From JANLVJ01 sp031363945 (lineage in GTDB: Bacteria; Bacteroidota; Bacteroidia; Sphingobacteriales; Sphingobacteriaceae): 64,000 bases of DNA. Below, piece by piece: positions 1 to 9,101 of this stretch; positions within the stretch are counted from its first letter, which is position 1, and the number at the start of each line of letters is the position of its first letter. A program made the translations under genes and the position numbers. Where the stretch lies: assembly GCA_031363945.1 (NCBI GenBank), contig JANLVJ010000056.1:1-64000 (forward strand), in the 5' to 3' direction. The notes under the pieces are model-generated. The model made no database searches. It was given only the letters and a program-made list of their open reading frames with translations, and had not been told where the DNA came from.

Positions 1-1
1 G

Positions 2-496
2 TATGACAGTCCGTATGATCCAATTACTGGCATTAGAACAGCCACTCCGTATAAAGCAAGAGGAGCAAATAACTTTACGAATTTTGCTCAAACCGGTATG
101 ATAACCACTGATAATATTTCTCTGGCAACAACGGGTGAGAAGAGTGATGTACGCCTGTCGTATTCTCATACCTACCAGAAAGGGATGTTTTCAAATACCA
201 GGCTCAATCTTGATAACTTCAATATCAATACAGGATATAACTTCAGTTCAACATTTCGTGTTGAAGGCAATTTGAACTTAAACGTTCAGTATTCTCCAAA
301 TATTCCTGATGTGAGCTATTTTCCGAACAGTTATTCTTATATGTTCTAGGTTTATGGTTCTGCTGATTATGATGTAAATTCTTTAAAAGATATTTACAAA
401 GGTCCGATGGGCGTAAATAACCTTGTTCAGTATGCACTGGTGGTACAGATGATATCACAAAAGATATGTGGCTTACCAAATAAGATAAACCAGTAG
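2..496 (+). pseudogene. Decayed SusC/RagA-type TonB-dependent receptor fragment
   Basis: The first frame open at the window edge reads as the central part of a SusC/RagA outer-membrane receptor, a family of about 1000 residues that imports glycans or peptides with TonB energy. Visible family-like stretches are YDSPYDPITGIRTATPY, SYSHTYQKGMF and NTGYNFSSTFRVEGN. A TAG at 347-349 stops the frame. The same frame then continues with GSADYDVNSLKDIYK, which matches the family's 'GADYDI..LK' segment, to a second TAG at 494-496. Further short barrel-like words (for example DSFQTTGGTAYRTFGFF, about 600-650) lie in another frame. The rest of the barrel is missing, so this is a pseudogene. Its 5' part lies outside the window. 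Confidence 0.8.
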
Positions 497-838
497 GCCG
501 ATTAGATACTCAGGCCGACTGCGATATGGATGATCATATAATCAGGTCAATAAATAAACTAATGCTTACCAGGATATACGTATCAGTACATTCTTAAAGA
601 CAGTTTCCAGACTACCGGAGGTACAGCTTATCGTACTTTCGGTTTTTTTATTGCCAAAAATGAGTCTCTGCAAAGTTTTTTATATTTTTGAAAACTACAA
701 AATCAGGGTGTTTGTATCATGATTGAGTATGTAACTGAATTTATAAGCATTAATCTGTGGCAAATAGATTAGTGTCAAGAGTCTAGTTACCAATTAATTT
801 TGAGAAACTAACCTATTTAGGCTCAATTCTTATTAATT
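497..838. other. Non-coding spacer with receptor debris
   Basis: No intact gene is visible. The first half carries frame-shifted debris that probably belongs to the SusC remnant. The second half is AT-rich and must hold the promoter of the histidine kinase, but I cannot place a convincing -33/-7 pair. Confidence 0.5.
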
Positions 839-3043
839 ATGGTTAAACAGCATGAGCCTGAAGAAGAAGGTAAGAACGGCAGTAATCTTACTGACGAATT
901 AAAGCATACTAAAGAGTTACTAGCAGTAAAAACGGCTGAATTAGCTTTGGCTACTGCCGCTCTCGAAGCATTGAATGACGGATCAATAGAGGCAGGCAGT
1001 CAGTTTAGCCGCCCGGTAATCAATGGCAAATATTCTCTACCTGACAGCCAGCAAAGCCTTAGAGCCTATGTTCTGGCAGCTGGTTACCCCATGATTATTT
1101 TACGTGGGCCTGATATGTATATAGAATTGGCCAATCAACCCCAGGCAGATTTGTTGCAGCGCCCTGTATCAGAAATTTGTGGTCGGTATTTACTTGATCT
1201 TTTGCCTGAAATCATTTACCAGCCTTTTCCACGCCTTTTGAAAGAGGTTTATGAAACGGGCATAAGCTATAAAAAAGAGGAAGAGTTCTTTTATTATGAT
1301 ACACCTGAAGGGCAGGTTGGTAAATATGTCAGCATTTTCTATGATCCTCTGAGAAATTCTAGTGGGGAAATTGATGGCCTGATCGCCTCAGCCCAGGATA
1401 TAACTGAAGTAGTGGTTGCCCGCAAAGAGCTACTTGAAATTCATAACCAGCAGAAATTGCTGAATGAGAAAATTCTATTGTCAAATAAAGAGCTAGCCCA
1501 GGCACTGAAAAATCTTACACTGAGTAATATTGAAATTGCGAGTGCTGAGCTCAGGCTATCTAAAAAGGTTGATGAACTGGCTGAAAGTGAGGCACGAATA
1601 AGTTATATGCTGAATGAGGCTCCAGTTGCTATTTGTATTTTGACAGGATATGACCATACCATTGATTCGGTTAATAATAAAATGCTCGAAATCTGGGGAA
1701 AGCAACGCTCAGGACTTGGCAAAACCATCATTGAAACTTTGCCAGAGATTGCTGAGCAGCCTTTTATTGAATTACTTGATCAGGTATTTGCTACAGGTAT
1801 TACTTATTTTGGAGATGAGGCAAAGGCCCTGCTTGAACATGACGGGGTATTAACTGAAGTTTATGTAAACTTTGTTTTTCAACCAATTAAAGGCCTTGAT
1901 GGGCTTACCCGTAGTATCATCGTAGTTGCCGTTGATATTACCGAACAGGTTATGGCAAAAATTGCTGTTACTGAGAAAAATGAGCTCTTAAATCAGGCAC
2001 TTACACAGTTTGAGTTTTTAGCTAATACTGTACCCATCGTAGTTTGGACAGCTACCGCCGATGGTCTGCTTGATTATATCAATCAGCGCTGGTATGATCG
2101 CAATGATGATTCGATGGACAGGGCCTTGGGAACGGGCTGGGCTCAATCGGTGCACCCTGATGACCAGGCTAATGCATGGAAAGTATGGAGTCATTCACTA
2201 AGTACGGGAGAGCCTTATCAGGTTGAATTCAGGGTTGCCGACAAGTTAGGTGATTACCGCTGGTATCTTGTACGCGCCTTAGCCCTACGTGATGACAAGG
2301 GTGAAATCTTAAAATGGTATGGGAGTAATACTGATATCAGCGAACAGAAAGAGCTTCAGCGCCAAAAAGATGATTTTTTGGGCATCGCCAGTCATGAGCT
2401 AAAGACCCCGGTTACCAGCATTAAGGCTTATACCCAGCTCATGGAAATGAAATTTGATCTGGCCGGTGATTTAGAGAATAGTAAGCTTGCCCGCAAGATG
2501 GATAAGCAGGTCAACCGGCTTACCAGTCTGATAGAAGATCTGCTTGATGTGACAAAAATAAATTCAGGAAGGATGCAATTCAATGAAGAAGTTTTTGACT
2601 TTGACCAAATGGTCGAAGATGTAATTGAAGACTTCAGACAAACTGCTCCCAAACATCAAATCAATAAAGAACTCTCATTCAGAAAGAATTTTAACGGTGA
2701 CCGAGACCGAATCTGGCAGGTGGTTACGAACCTTATATCTAATGCCGTCAAGTATTCTCCTGATGCTGATCGTATTATTCTTTCTACTGAATTTAAAGAT
2801 GATTCGGTGGTATTTTGTGTTCAGGATTTTGGCATTGGTATTAAGGCTGACAATAAAGACCGGGTATTTGAGCAGTTTTACCGTGTTAGCGGTACCCGTG
2901 AGCATACATTTCCTGGTCTTGGGCTGGGCCTTTACATCTCCAGTGAAATTGTAAAAAGACTTGGGGGCAAAATCTGGGTAAACTCTATCGAAGATGAGGG
3001 ATCAACTTTTTGCTTTTCGCTACCAGTTAATGTTCAGGATTAA
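839..3043 (+). CDS. Multi-PAS sensor histidine kinase, soluble
   Basis: This is a 734-residue histidine kinase that should autophosphorylate and pass phosphate to a response regulator. The order is a short N-terminal coiled coil, PAS (about 73-190), coiled coil (190-250), PAS (about 253-375), PAS/PAC (about 391-505), HisKA and HATPase_c. The phospho-acceptor is His519 in SHELKTPV. The ATP lid shows the N box (NLISNAVKYSP, about 630), G1 (DFGIGI, about 662) and G2 (GLGLGLYI, about 694). No signal peptide or membrane segment is seen, so it probably senses an internal cue through its PAS domains. No Shine-Dalgarno precedes the ATG, as is usual in Bacteroidota. A broken receiver gene lies 75 bases downstream, so the natural partner may be lost. 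The ligand is unknown. Confidence 0.93.
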   Translation: MVKQHEPEEEGKNGSNLTDELKHTKELLAVKTAELALATAALEALNDGSIEAGSQFSRPVINGKYSLPDSQQSLRAYVLAAGYPMIILRGPDMYIELANQPQADLLQRPVSEICGRYLLDLLPEIIYQPFPRLLKEVYETGISYKKEEEFFYYDTPEGQVGKYVSIFYDPLRNSSGEIDGLIASAQDITEVVVARKELLEIHNQQKLLNEKILLSNKELAQALKNLTLSNIEIASAELRLSKKVDELAESEARISYMLNEAPVAICILTGYDHTIDSVNNKMLEIWGKQRSGLGKTIIETLPEIAEQPFIELLDQVFATGITYFGDEAKALLEHDGVLTEVYVNFVFQPIKGLDGLTRSIIVVAVDITEQVMAKIAVTEKNELLNQALTQFEFLANTVPIVVWTATADGLLDYINQRWYDRNDDSMDRALGTGWAQSVHPDDQANAWKVWSHSLSTGEPYQVEFRVADKLGDYRWYLVRALALRDDKGEILKWYGSNTDISEQKELQRQKDDFLGIASHELKTPVTSIKAYTQLMEMKFDLAGDLENSKLARKMDKQVNRLTSLIEDLLDVTKINSGRMQFNEEVFDFDQMVEDVIEDFRQTAPKHQINKELSFRKNFNGDRDRIWQVVTNLISNAVKYSPDADRIILSTEFKDDSVVFCVQDFGIGIKADNKDRVFEQFYRVSGTREHTFPGLGLGLYISSEIVKRLGGKIWVNSIEDEGSTFCFSLPVNVQD

Positions 3044-3056
3044 AACATTTTAATAC

Positions 3057-3082
3057 ATTCTTACGAATACAATTGTAAGAAT
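3057..3082 (+). terminator. Hairpin after the kinase gene
   Basis: An 8-bp inverted repeat (ATTCTTAC / GTAAGAAT) with a 10-base loop starts 13 bases after the kinase stop codon. A good T-tract is lacking, so it may be a weak terminator or a processing site between the kinase and the broken regulator. Confidence 0.35.
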
Positions 3083-3118
3083 TTGTTAAACGGCCGTCCT
3101 TGGCTAATCCAATCAATT

Positions 3119-3328
3119 ATGGATATTTATAAAAAGAAAATTCTAATTGCCGGTTATGATGAAGCTGTCGTTGATTCATTGTTATTAATTCTTCAAGCCC
3201 TGGGATATTAAGTTTACTCAATCCTTGAGGGTAGCAGGGTAATTGAAGAGATTAAATTAATGCCAGACCTACTGTTAATCGATATATCGATGTCGGGTGT
3301 TGACGGCAGATCTTTTACCTTCCGTTAA
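3119..3328 (+). pseudogene. Broken response-regulator receiver domain
   Basis: An ATG at 3119 opens a CheY-like receiver (KKKILIAGYDEAVVDSLLLI) that is cut by TAA at 3209-3211. The same frame resumes directly with VYSILEGSRVIEEIKLMPDL and LLIDISMSGVDGR, the strand that carries the phospho-accepting Asp, then stops at TAA 3326-3328. The C-terminal third of the fold (conserved Ser/Thr and Lys) is absent. The acidic pocket at the N-terminus is also altered: 'AGYDE' stands where families have 'VDDD'. The position just after a histidine kinase suggests it was the cognate regulator. In-frame reading continues to 3469 with a hydrophobic stretch of no recognisable family. Confidence 0.75.
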
Positions 3329-3544
3329 ATTTACGGTAACCCCATTTTGCCAGTATTTTATAAATTGATTGTAATTGCTGTCTTCCTGCTCATTGGTGAG
3401 TACGTATACAATTATTTTATGAGATGGCGTAGAATTTGGCATAGAATAAGAAGCCAGAAATTCAACTAGTCTAAGGGCTGGTAAGAGTTAAATTTGTTTC
3501 TTTCTTTTAAATTATAGGGTTAAATATATGTTACTCATTGCCTA

Positions 3545-4669
3545 TTATTGAATTATGTTAAAGCCAATAGTCATCCTAAAAGTATTTTTATAAGGACTGT
3601 AAATACCTGAAGGTAGAATATAAGACATATCGAGTCTAAGACTATTTCCGGCATATCCAAAACCAGTTGTCATATAACGCATATCGCCGATTTTTAAATT
3701 CTCGTAATGGTAACCGGCACGTAAAAAGAATTTCTCGGCAAAATCATATTCGAAACCAATTCCTGCTGTAAATTGACGGATCTGCTCACTTATACCTCCT
3801 GGTGCATCAGAAAATGAACCAACTATAGCTCTGGGTATTGATTTGTCAGGGTCCTCACCTTTTAATATTTCTCCCGTAGAATTTCCTGCTGAGTCTTTTT
3901 TATAAACAGGAGGAGTTGGTAACAGTAGCTTGTTTACATCTAATGAAATATTGACTGAGTTCAACACACCCTGAAAATGCAATTGTGTCCCAATTCGAAG
4001 ATTCATCGGCAAATACTGCCCTCTCTGGCCTGTATTCTGCTTTATTTTGGGGCCTATATTCGACAATATTATTCCATATGATAACCTGTTTGAATTGTTA
4101 GTCGTATTTTCATAATACCAACCGAGATCAAAAGCATAATCTGAGGTTGCCAGTAATGCACCATCAGATGAGTTTTGTCCATTTGCCAAATCTGAATGTA
4201 AAAACTTACCGGTCAAACCAAGACTCATCGAGGGAGATAATTGTCTTGAATATGCGAGTTCAATAGAAAATTCGTTTGGGTTATACCTGCCTATATCATT
4301 GCCAACCTCGTCGAAAAAATTCACCTTGCCCATTGTGAAATAATTTACTGACATCGCAATGCCCTGTTTCGAATCAAGTTTTCTGTAACCTGTAAAGTAT
4401 AGATTAGATATACCAGATTTAATCTGTGATAACCAAGGAACATAGGAAGCAGAAAAACCATAATCACCCTCTAAAAAAGCTATTTTGGCATTATTCCAAT
4501 AAAGAGAATTTAAATCAGGACTAGTAGCAGCTCCTGTTTCCCCCATAGAACTTGAATGAGCATCAGGAGCTATTCTCAAAAATGGCATTGCTGTACGTAA
4601 ATAGGTACCTTGGGCATAGCCTGATTTGATTAAGACCAGTACTAAAAGAAACAAAAGTATTTTCTTCAT
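3545..4669 (-). CDS. porV: T9SS outer-membrane protein PorV
   Basis: This 374-residue protein with a Sec signal peptide (cut after GYAQ) belongs to the PorV/LptO branch of FadL-like barrels. PorV is the shuttle of the type IX secretion system: it binds cargo with a C-terminal sorting domain at the translocon and delivers it to the attachment complex. The family's N-terminal signature is clear: FLRIAPDAHSSSMGETGAA, then DLNSLYWNNAKIAF and YVPWLSQI. Length is usual. It is the last gene of a leftward cluster and lies 3 bases after a PKD lipoprotein, downstream of a T9SS cargo gene. This suggests co-expression with its own substrate. PorQ or another PorV paralogue remains possible. Confidence 0.88.
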   Translation of the reverse strand: MKKILLFLLVLVLIKSGYAQGTYLRTAMPFLRIAPDAHSSSMGETGAATSPDLNSLYWNNAKIAFLEGDYGFSASYVPWLSQIKSGISNLYFTGYRKLDSKQGIAMSVNYFTMGKVNFFDEVGNDIGRYNPNEFSIELAYSRQLSPSMSLGLTGKFLHSDLANGQNSSDGALLATSDYAFDLGWYYENTTNNSNRLSYGIILSNIGPKIKQNTGQRGQYLPMNLRIGTQLHFQGVLNSVNISLDVNKLLLPTPPVYKKDSAGNSTGEILKGEDPDKSIPRAIVGSFSDAPGGISEQIRQFTAGIGFEYDFAEKFFLRAGYHYENLKIGDMRYMTTGFGYAGNSLRLDMSYILPSGIYSPYKNTFRMTIGFNIIQ

Positions 4670-4672
4670 ATA

Positions 4673-5374
4673 TCAGTTAATAGAAATTTCCTTACTTAAA
4701 ACCGAAGAAAAACCACCATCATTGTCTTCCGCCTGTATAGTTATCGTGAATACTCCAGGTGAAGAAAAAATATGCTTAATCTGATCTTTTGATGTATAAA
4801 TGATCTGACCATCTACCTGATAAATATATTGAACAATACCACCTCCAAAATTATGATCCGGATCATAAGACCGGCTGGCGTCAAGCAGGTACTCTAATGG
4901 ATCAATTATTTTAACGGGGCTAACTTGAAGGTCCGCTACAGGAAGCAAATTCTTAAAGGTTAACAGTTCTAAAGCAGAAGAATTCGAATTATTTAATTGA
5001 TCAGTAGCCTTAAATATGAGTCTGGTGAGCCCTTCTGAACCAGGGATGAATTTTACCAGGCATTTATAGTTCATAAAAGGTAAAAGACCTATATTCAATG
5101 TGTCATTTCGATAAACCAATTTACCATTCCCTTTTTCGAAAATGTAGGTCAGAGAATTGTAGTATTTATCTGAATCTGATAACCTGAGTTCAATTCCATA
5201 AGTATTAAAATTGGGATTACTTAACTTTATAGAGTCCCGAAAAAATGATTTAAGTGATGATTTCACCATAATCTTTACGGAAGGGAAAGATGGAATGGTA
5301 CCTATAGATTCTATCCGGTTACTACATCCGGATAAAGCCATTAAAAATAATGATACAGTTATAAGCCGATTCAT
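4673..5374 (-). CDS. PKD-domain lipoprotein
   Basis: This 233-residue protein begins with a short signal peptide ending in a lipobox (LSGC, Cys16), so it should be lipid-anchored. The C-terminal 80 residues form a PKD domain (DASRSYDPDHNFGGGIVQYIY, then SSPGVFTITIQAEDNDGG), an Ig-like fold used for surface contacts. The N-terminal half has no family I recognise. It sits between the T9SS cargo gene (2 bases away) and porV (3 bases away), so it is probably translated from the same message and acts at the cell surface with them. No catalytic motif is visible. Confidence 0.8.
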   Translation of the reverse strand: MNRLITVSLFLMALSGCSNRIESIGTIPSFPSVKIMVKSSLKSFFRDSIKLSNPNFNTYGIELRLSDSDKYYNSLTYIFEKGNGKLVYRNDTLNIGLLPFMNYKCLVKFIPGSEGLTRLIFKATDQLNNSNSSALELLTFKNLLPVADLQVSPVKIIDPLEYLLDASRSYDPDHNFGGGIVQYIYQVDGQIIYTSKDQIKHIFSSPGVFTITIQAEDNDGGFSSVLSKEISIN

Positions 5375-5376
5375 AA

Positions 5377-8139
5377 TTACATTTTTAAAACTTTGATTAA
5401 CTCATTTAATTCTTCACTCCTCAAAATTACCAGATAGTAATTTTTGATGACCAGGGCCCCTAAATTGGCAAGTGTGAATTTATTGTTACCTGTTTTACCT
5501 TCGTATTGCTCGATTTTTATTAATCTTCCAAATGTGTCATATATTTTCAACGCAACTAATTGTGGATGAGACAAATGAAAAGTCAGGTAGATGTGATCTT
5601 TGAATGGAGTTGGAAATATTTTAACATCAAACTGGCTCTGGTCTTCACTTACCAATCTTGGTGGGGGTTGAAGAATCGCAATTGAGTCATCTGAGCCCAC
5701 CAGGATATTGTTTTGCAGGCTGAGAGAATCTGTACAGTTTTCTGGAGAGGTTAAAATTACATGTACTTTAAATGAGCCCTTTGAATAATAATAATGAGAT
5801 GGGTTTTGATTAGTTGAAATTGCACCATCCCCAAAGTTCCATTGGAAATTTTGAACATTATAGTTATTCCCGGTAGTAAAATGCACGAGACCTCCGAATG
5901 GAATTGAGGTTTGTGAAGAGAGTAGTGTGGCTGTTGGTGTTAAACTTTTTATCGTAATATAATTGCTGTTGAGTTTGGGTAATCCACACGATAATGCATT
6001 TATACCAACACAATAAATTAGTTCTGTTTTGGTAACTGTCACATTAACCTGCGAGCCGGTAGCAAATGGATTTATCTCATTTTGATGGTACCATACATAA
6101 TTGGTAGCACTGTCAGCCTGAGCAAAGAGCTGGACAATATCTCCATTGCACCCACTTGAGTTACCCGTAATAATTACCCTGCCAGGAATACCTAAAACTG
6201 AAACGGTTCTCGTAGCAGTGCTTATACAGCCAGCTTGATTCGGGTATGCATAAACCAGGTTAAATACCCCGATTCCTGCTTTTCCTGAATTGAAATAACC
6301 ACCGTTTACCCCTGTCCCAGACCAATTTCCCCCTTGTAAGCTTACATCTTGATTTAGATCGTAGATCGGGCTGTTTACACAAAGGGTCAATGCATTGCCG
6401 GCTGATACTGCCAATGTTTTTAATACTGTTATTTTTTTATATCCTACCACAGAGCAACCTGTAGAATTGGTGAAGGTATAGCTCAGGGTATTTAATCCGA
6501 TGTTTGATTCTGAAGGAACAAAGCGGCTACCATTGATGCCAGGCCCAGCCCAAGTGCCACCTGCAGGACTTCCTTGTAGCTGTATAGCTGAAGCATTATT
6601 ACATATAGTTGTGTCATTACCTGCGTTAACGAGCGGAATAGAATTTACGCTGACTGTTAATGTATCTGAATTGGAGCAGCCAATACTCAGGTCTTGAATC
6701 GTATAGGTTAATATATGATTACCCGGACCTGCTATTGCCGGGTTGAATAGTCCGGCAAAAATTCCATCTCCTGACCAAAGCCCCCCACCAGGCTGGCCGT
6801 TCAATTGAATTGGATTTGCATTTTGACAGATTTCGAATCCAGGTCCTGCTGAAATGACGGGTAAAGGTTTTACTGTAATTATATAAGAGGTATAACCGAT
6901 GCAGCCGGCATTTGGGTCTTTATAGGAATACGTCAAGGTATGATTTCCAATTCCTGCTTTGGCAGGGTTGAAAACACCCTCAAGTACACCATCTCCGCTA
7001 TAAGTGCCACCGATAGGGTTAGCACCCTGAAGAAGTATGGGACTGGAATTTTGACAAATACTAAAATTGGCAGGCGCAACAGGCACAGGAATATCTAGTA
7101 CTGTAATAGAGAAATTTGCATTGCTGCTGCACCCTGTGGTCTGGTCAATATATGTATATACAAGAACCTTATTGCCAAGACCTGCTTTAGTTGCACTGAA
7201 GCTGTTATTCTCAACTCCGGTTCCGCTCCATGAGCCACCTGCAGGCAAGGCAGTCAGATTTACTAATGAAGCATTAATGCAAACAGAAATGTCAGCGGGC
7301 ACTACAATATCAGTTACCGGCTTAACCGTCGCTTGAATTTTATTTGAATTCGTACATCCACTTGCATTATCAGTATACGTATACTGGAGAGGGAAATTTC
7401 CAATACCTGCAATTTTTGGATCGAAATAATCACCTGTAACGCCTGCACCAGACCAGATTCCTCCAGATGGTGATCCAGTTAATTTTTGACTGCCCCCATT
7501 AAAACAAACGGTAAGATCTGTTCCTGCATTTACATTTGGAAGCGGTACTACTGAAATTGTAGCAACTTTTGTTGATATACAACCATTGGGATTCTGAGCC
7601 TTATTTGGATTGATAAATGAATAGGTTAATACAAAAGTGCCAATACCTGCTGTTGCAGGATTGAAATTTCCGTTATTATCAATAGCAGTACCCGCCCAGC
7701 TGCCACCTGTGGGGATTGCCAGAATATTAACAATACCCCCGTTCTCACATATGGCTGACGGGTATGGGTTAAATGTAATTTGGGATGGGGCAACAATTAT
7801 TATTGGAACGGTCTGTACGAAATCTCCATTTGCATAATTTTTATAGGCCGTTATCGTATGTTTTCCCGCCGGTATGATAGAGGGGTCGATTTGATAAATT
7901 GCTGAACTGCTATGGCCTGTATCATCAAGGTAAAAGGTAGCGTCTAATGCACCTTGAAAATAATCCATTAAACTAATTACCGGATCTGTATTACATAGGT
8001 ACTTGATGCTGCTTTGATTTATAAAACCAGGTTGTTCTACAGTGATAACAGCTTGATTGATATAGACTGGGTCATGAGCGAAAGAGCCCGCATCACCCTT
8101 GTTTCTGGTAATACCTACCATCATTGCGGTTAATATCAA
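5377..8139 (-). CDS. T9SS cargo, main part (repeat adhesin with PKD and sorting tail)
   Basis: This is a 920-residue open part of a very large surface protein. It holds seven repeats of about 75 residues, each with a 'vCxN...L.G.P.GG.WSG.GV....F.P..AG.G...L.Y.Y....GC' pattern and a Cys pair. An eighth Ig-like unit, a PKD domain (WNFGDGAISTNQNPSHYYYSKG) and a type A T9SS sorting tail (VKIFPTPFKDHIYLTF ... KIYDTFGRLIK) follow. Such proteins are adhesins or gliding-related. The fragment has no signal peptide and its only upstream start candidates are TTG at 8139 or the ATGs at 8124 and 8121. The in-frame sequence 5' of it runs through a TAA at 8161-8163 into a signal-peptide ORF, so it is probably the body of a nonsense-split gene. 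Confidence 0.8.
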   Translation of the reverse strand: MILTAMMVGITRNKGDAGSFAHDPVYINQAVITVEQPGFINQSSIKYLCNTDPVISLMDYFQGALDATFYLDDTGHSSSAIYQIDPSIIPAGKHTITAYKNYANGDFVQTVPIIIVAPSQITFNPYPSAICENGGIVNILAIPTGGSWAGTAIDNNGNFNPATAGIGTFVLTYSFINPNKAQNPNGCISTKVATISVVPLPNVNAGTDLTVCFNGGSQKLTGSPSGGIWSGAGVTGDYFDPKIAGIGNFPLQYTYTDNASGCTNSNKIQATVKPVTDIVVPADISVCINASLVNLTALPAGGSWSGTGVENNSFSATKAGLGNKVLVYTYIDQTTGCSSNANFSITVLDIPVPVAPANFSICQNSSPILLQGANPIGGTYSGDGVLEGVFNPAKAGIGNHTLTYSYKDPNAGCIGYTSYIITVKPLPVISAGPGFEICQNANPIQLNGQPGGGLWSGDGIFAGLFNPAIAGPGNHILTYTIQDLSIGCSNSDTLTVSVNSIPLVNAGNDTTICNNASAIQLQGSPAGGTWAGPGINGSRFVPSESNIGLNTLSYTFTNSTGCSVVGYKKITVLKTLAVSAGNALTLCVNSPIYDLNQDVSLQGGNWSGTGVNGGYFNSGKAGIGVFNLVYAYPNQAGCISTATRTVSVLGIPGRVIITGNSSGCNGDIVQLFAQADSATNYVWYHQNEINPFATGSQVNVTVTKTELIYCVGINALSCGLPKLNSNYITIKSLTPTATLLSSQTSIPFGGLVHFTTGNNYNVQNFQWNFGDGAISTNQNPSHYYYSKGSFKVHVILTSPENCTDSLSLQNNILVGSDDSIAILQPPPRLVSEDQSQFDVKIFPTPFKDHIYLTFHLSHPQLVALKIYDTFGRLIKIEQYEGKTGNNKFTLANLGALVIKNYYLVILRSEELNELIKVLKM

Positions 8140-8160
8140 TGGTTTGCCAATATCTGCTGT

Positions 8161-8529
8161 TTAGGGCTGATAGGTATAGGTTCTCGGGTAAAAAACTGCA
8201 GCCAAGGCTTTATTTTGTACAGTTGGCATACCAGTCAGACTGTAAACCTCCCAGACAGTTCCGGTCGGTGCCTGTGTAGCATAACCCAGATTCTGATTAC
8301 CACCACTGTATTCTGGATATTCAATGGCATTGGTTGGGCCAAAAGAATTTATGTAAACAGTGATATCCCTTAAATAATAGTCGCTAGGGTTATTATGTAC
8401 ATCTGTATTCAGGCCATTGTAAAAATGGTTTACCATATACTTAGCCGGAATGATAATTTGACCGGCACCTGATCCAGGAATACTGGCCAGTATGAGTATG
8501 AAAAATCCGATGGTTAAGAAATTTTTCAT
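8161..8529 (-). CDS. N-terminal, signal-peptide part of the split T9SS cargo gene
   Basis: A 122-residue ORF starts with a clear Sec signal peptide (MKNFLTIGFFILILASIPG, cleavage near GAGQ), followed by a stretch with no recognised domain. It ends at TAA 8161-8163 in exactly the same frame as the 920-residue repeat protein downstream. The seven codons after the TAA (TADIGKP) join without any spacer. The simplest reading is that both are one gene of about 1050 codons interrupted by a single nonsense codon. A free-standing small secreted protein is the alternative. It lies 3 bases after the preceding lipoprotein gene. Confidence 0.7.
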   Translation of the reverse strand: MKNFLTIGFFILILASIPGSGAGQIIIPAKYMVNHFYNGLNTDVHNNPSDYYLRDITVYINSFGPTNAIEYPEYSGGNQNLGYATQAPTGTVWEVYSLTGMPTVQNKALAAVFYPRTYTYQP

Positions 8530-8532
8530 GGC

Positions 8533-9051
8533 TTATTTAGCTGATAAGTAAATCTTGGTAATTACACTGGAGCCAATATTGGTTTGAAGAACAAGGCTAT
8601 CTACAGTTGATTTTATAATTCTGTATCTGGTTTGTAAACTGTTATTTCCATCATCCGCAAATTCAAGTTTACCTGGATTGACGTCGATGTAAAAAGAGCC
8701 AATGGCCATATTGTTCCTTTTTCCGCCGCCACAATCAGTATTATGGTAATTGACCGACATTTCACCCTCATGACTTAGGCTGGTACTGAAAAACTTGGTG
8801 AAAATATAAGTGACGTCTTTATTGCATTTATCTATTGGATAAATGGAAGACCCATTCACAGGGGGGCTAACACTTTCTGAATTAATTTTCCAGCTCCTGT
8901 ATTGAATGGTCCCAGAGAAAAAGTTTTGTATAGAATCACTGTGTAAATCAACGGGAGGATAAATACCATTGCCTTGATTTTTGCAAGCCCCAAAAAATAA
9001 AATAAGGCAGAATATAAATACCAAGTTAAAATGAAAATTAATTTTTGTCAT
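8533..9051 (-). CDS. Predicted lipoprotein of the PorV cluster
   Basis: This 172-residue protein has a signal peptide with lipobox FGAC (Cys23), so it is probably lipid-anchored in the outer membrane or on the surface. The rest (a YRSWKINSESV motif, a Cys pair and a C-terminal beta-rich part) resembles small Bacteroidota 'lipocalin-like' or hypothetical lipoproteins. I cannot assign a family. It is transcribed leftward 3 bases before the cargo gene and 50 bases after the small barrel gene. Confidence 0.75.
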   Translation of the reverse strand: MTKINFHFNLVFIFCLILFFGACKNQGNGIYPPVDLHSDSIQNFFSGTIQYRSWKINSESVSPPVNGSSIYPIDKCNKDVTYIFTKFFSTSLSHEGEMSVNYHNTDCGGGKRNNMAIGSFYIDVNPGKLEFADDGNNSLQTRYRIIKSTVDSLVLQTNIGSSVITKIYLSAK

Positions 9052-9101
9052 TTTCTTAAGTGTTTTAGTATGAATAAATCAGGACTGGGAATAAAGAAAA
9101 T

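Noticed and set aside
8161..8163. Recoding of TAA as an amino acid in the split cargo gene
   Set aside because: TAA is not a selenocysteine or pyrrolysine codon, and every other gene here uses TAA, TAG and TGA as stops, so programmed recoding has no support beyond possible leaky readthrough.
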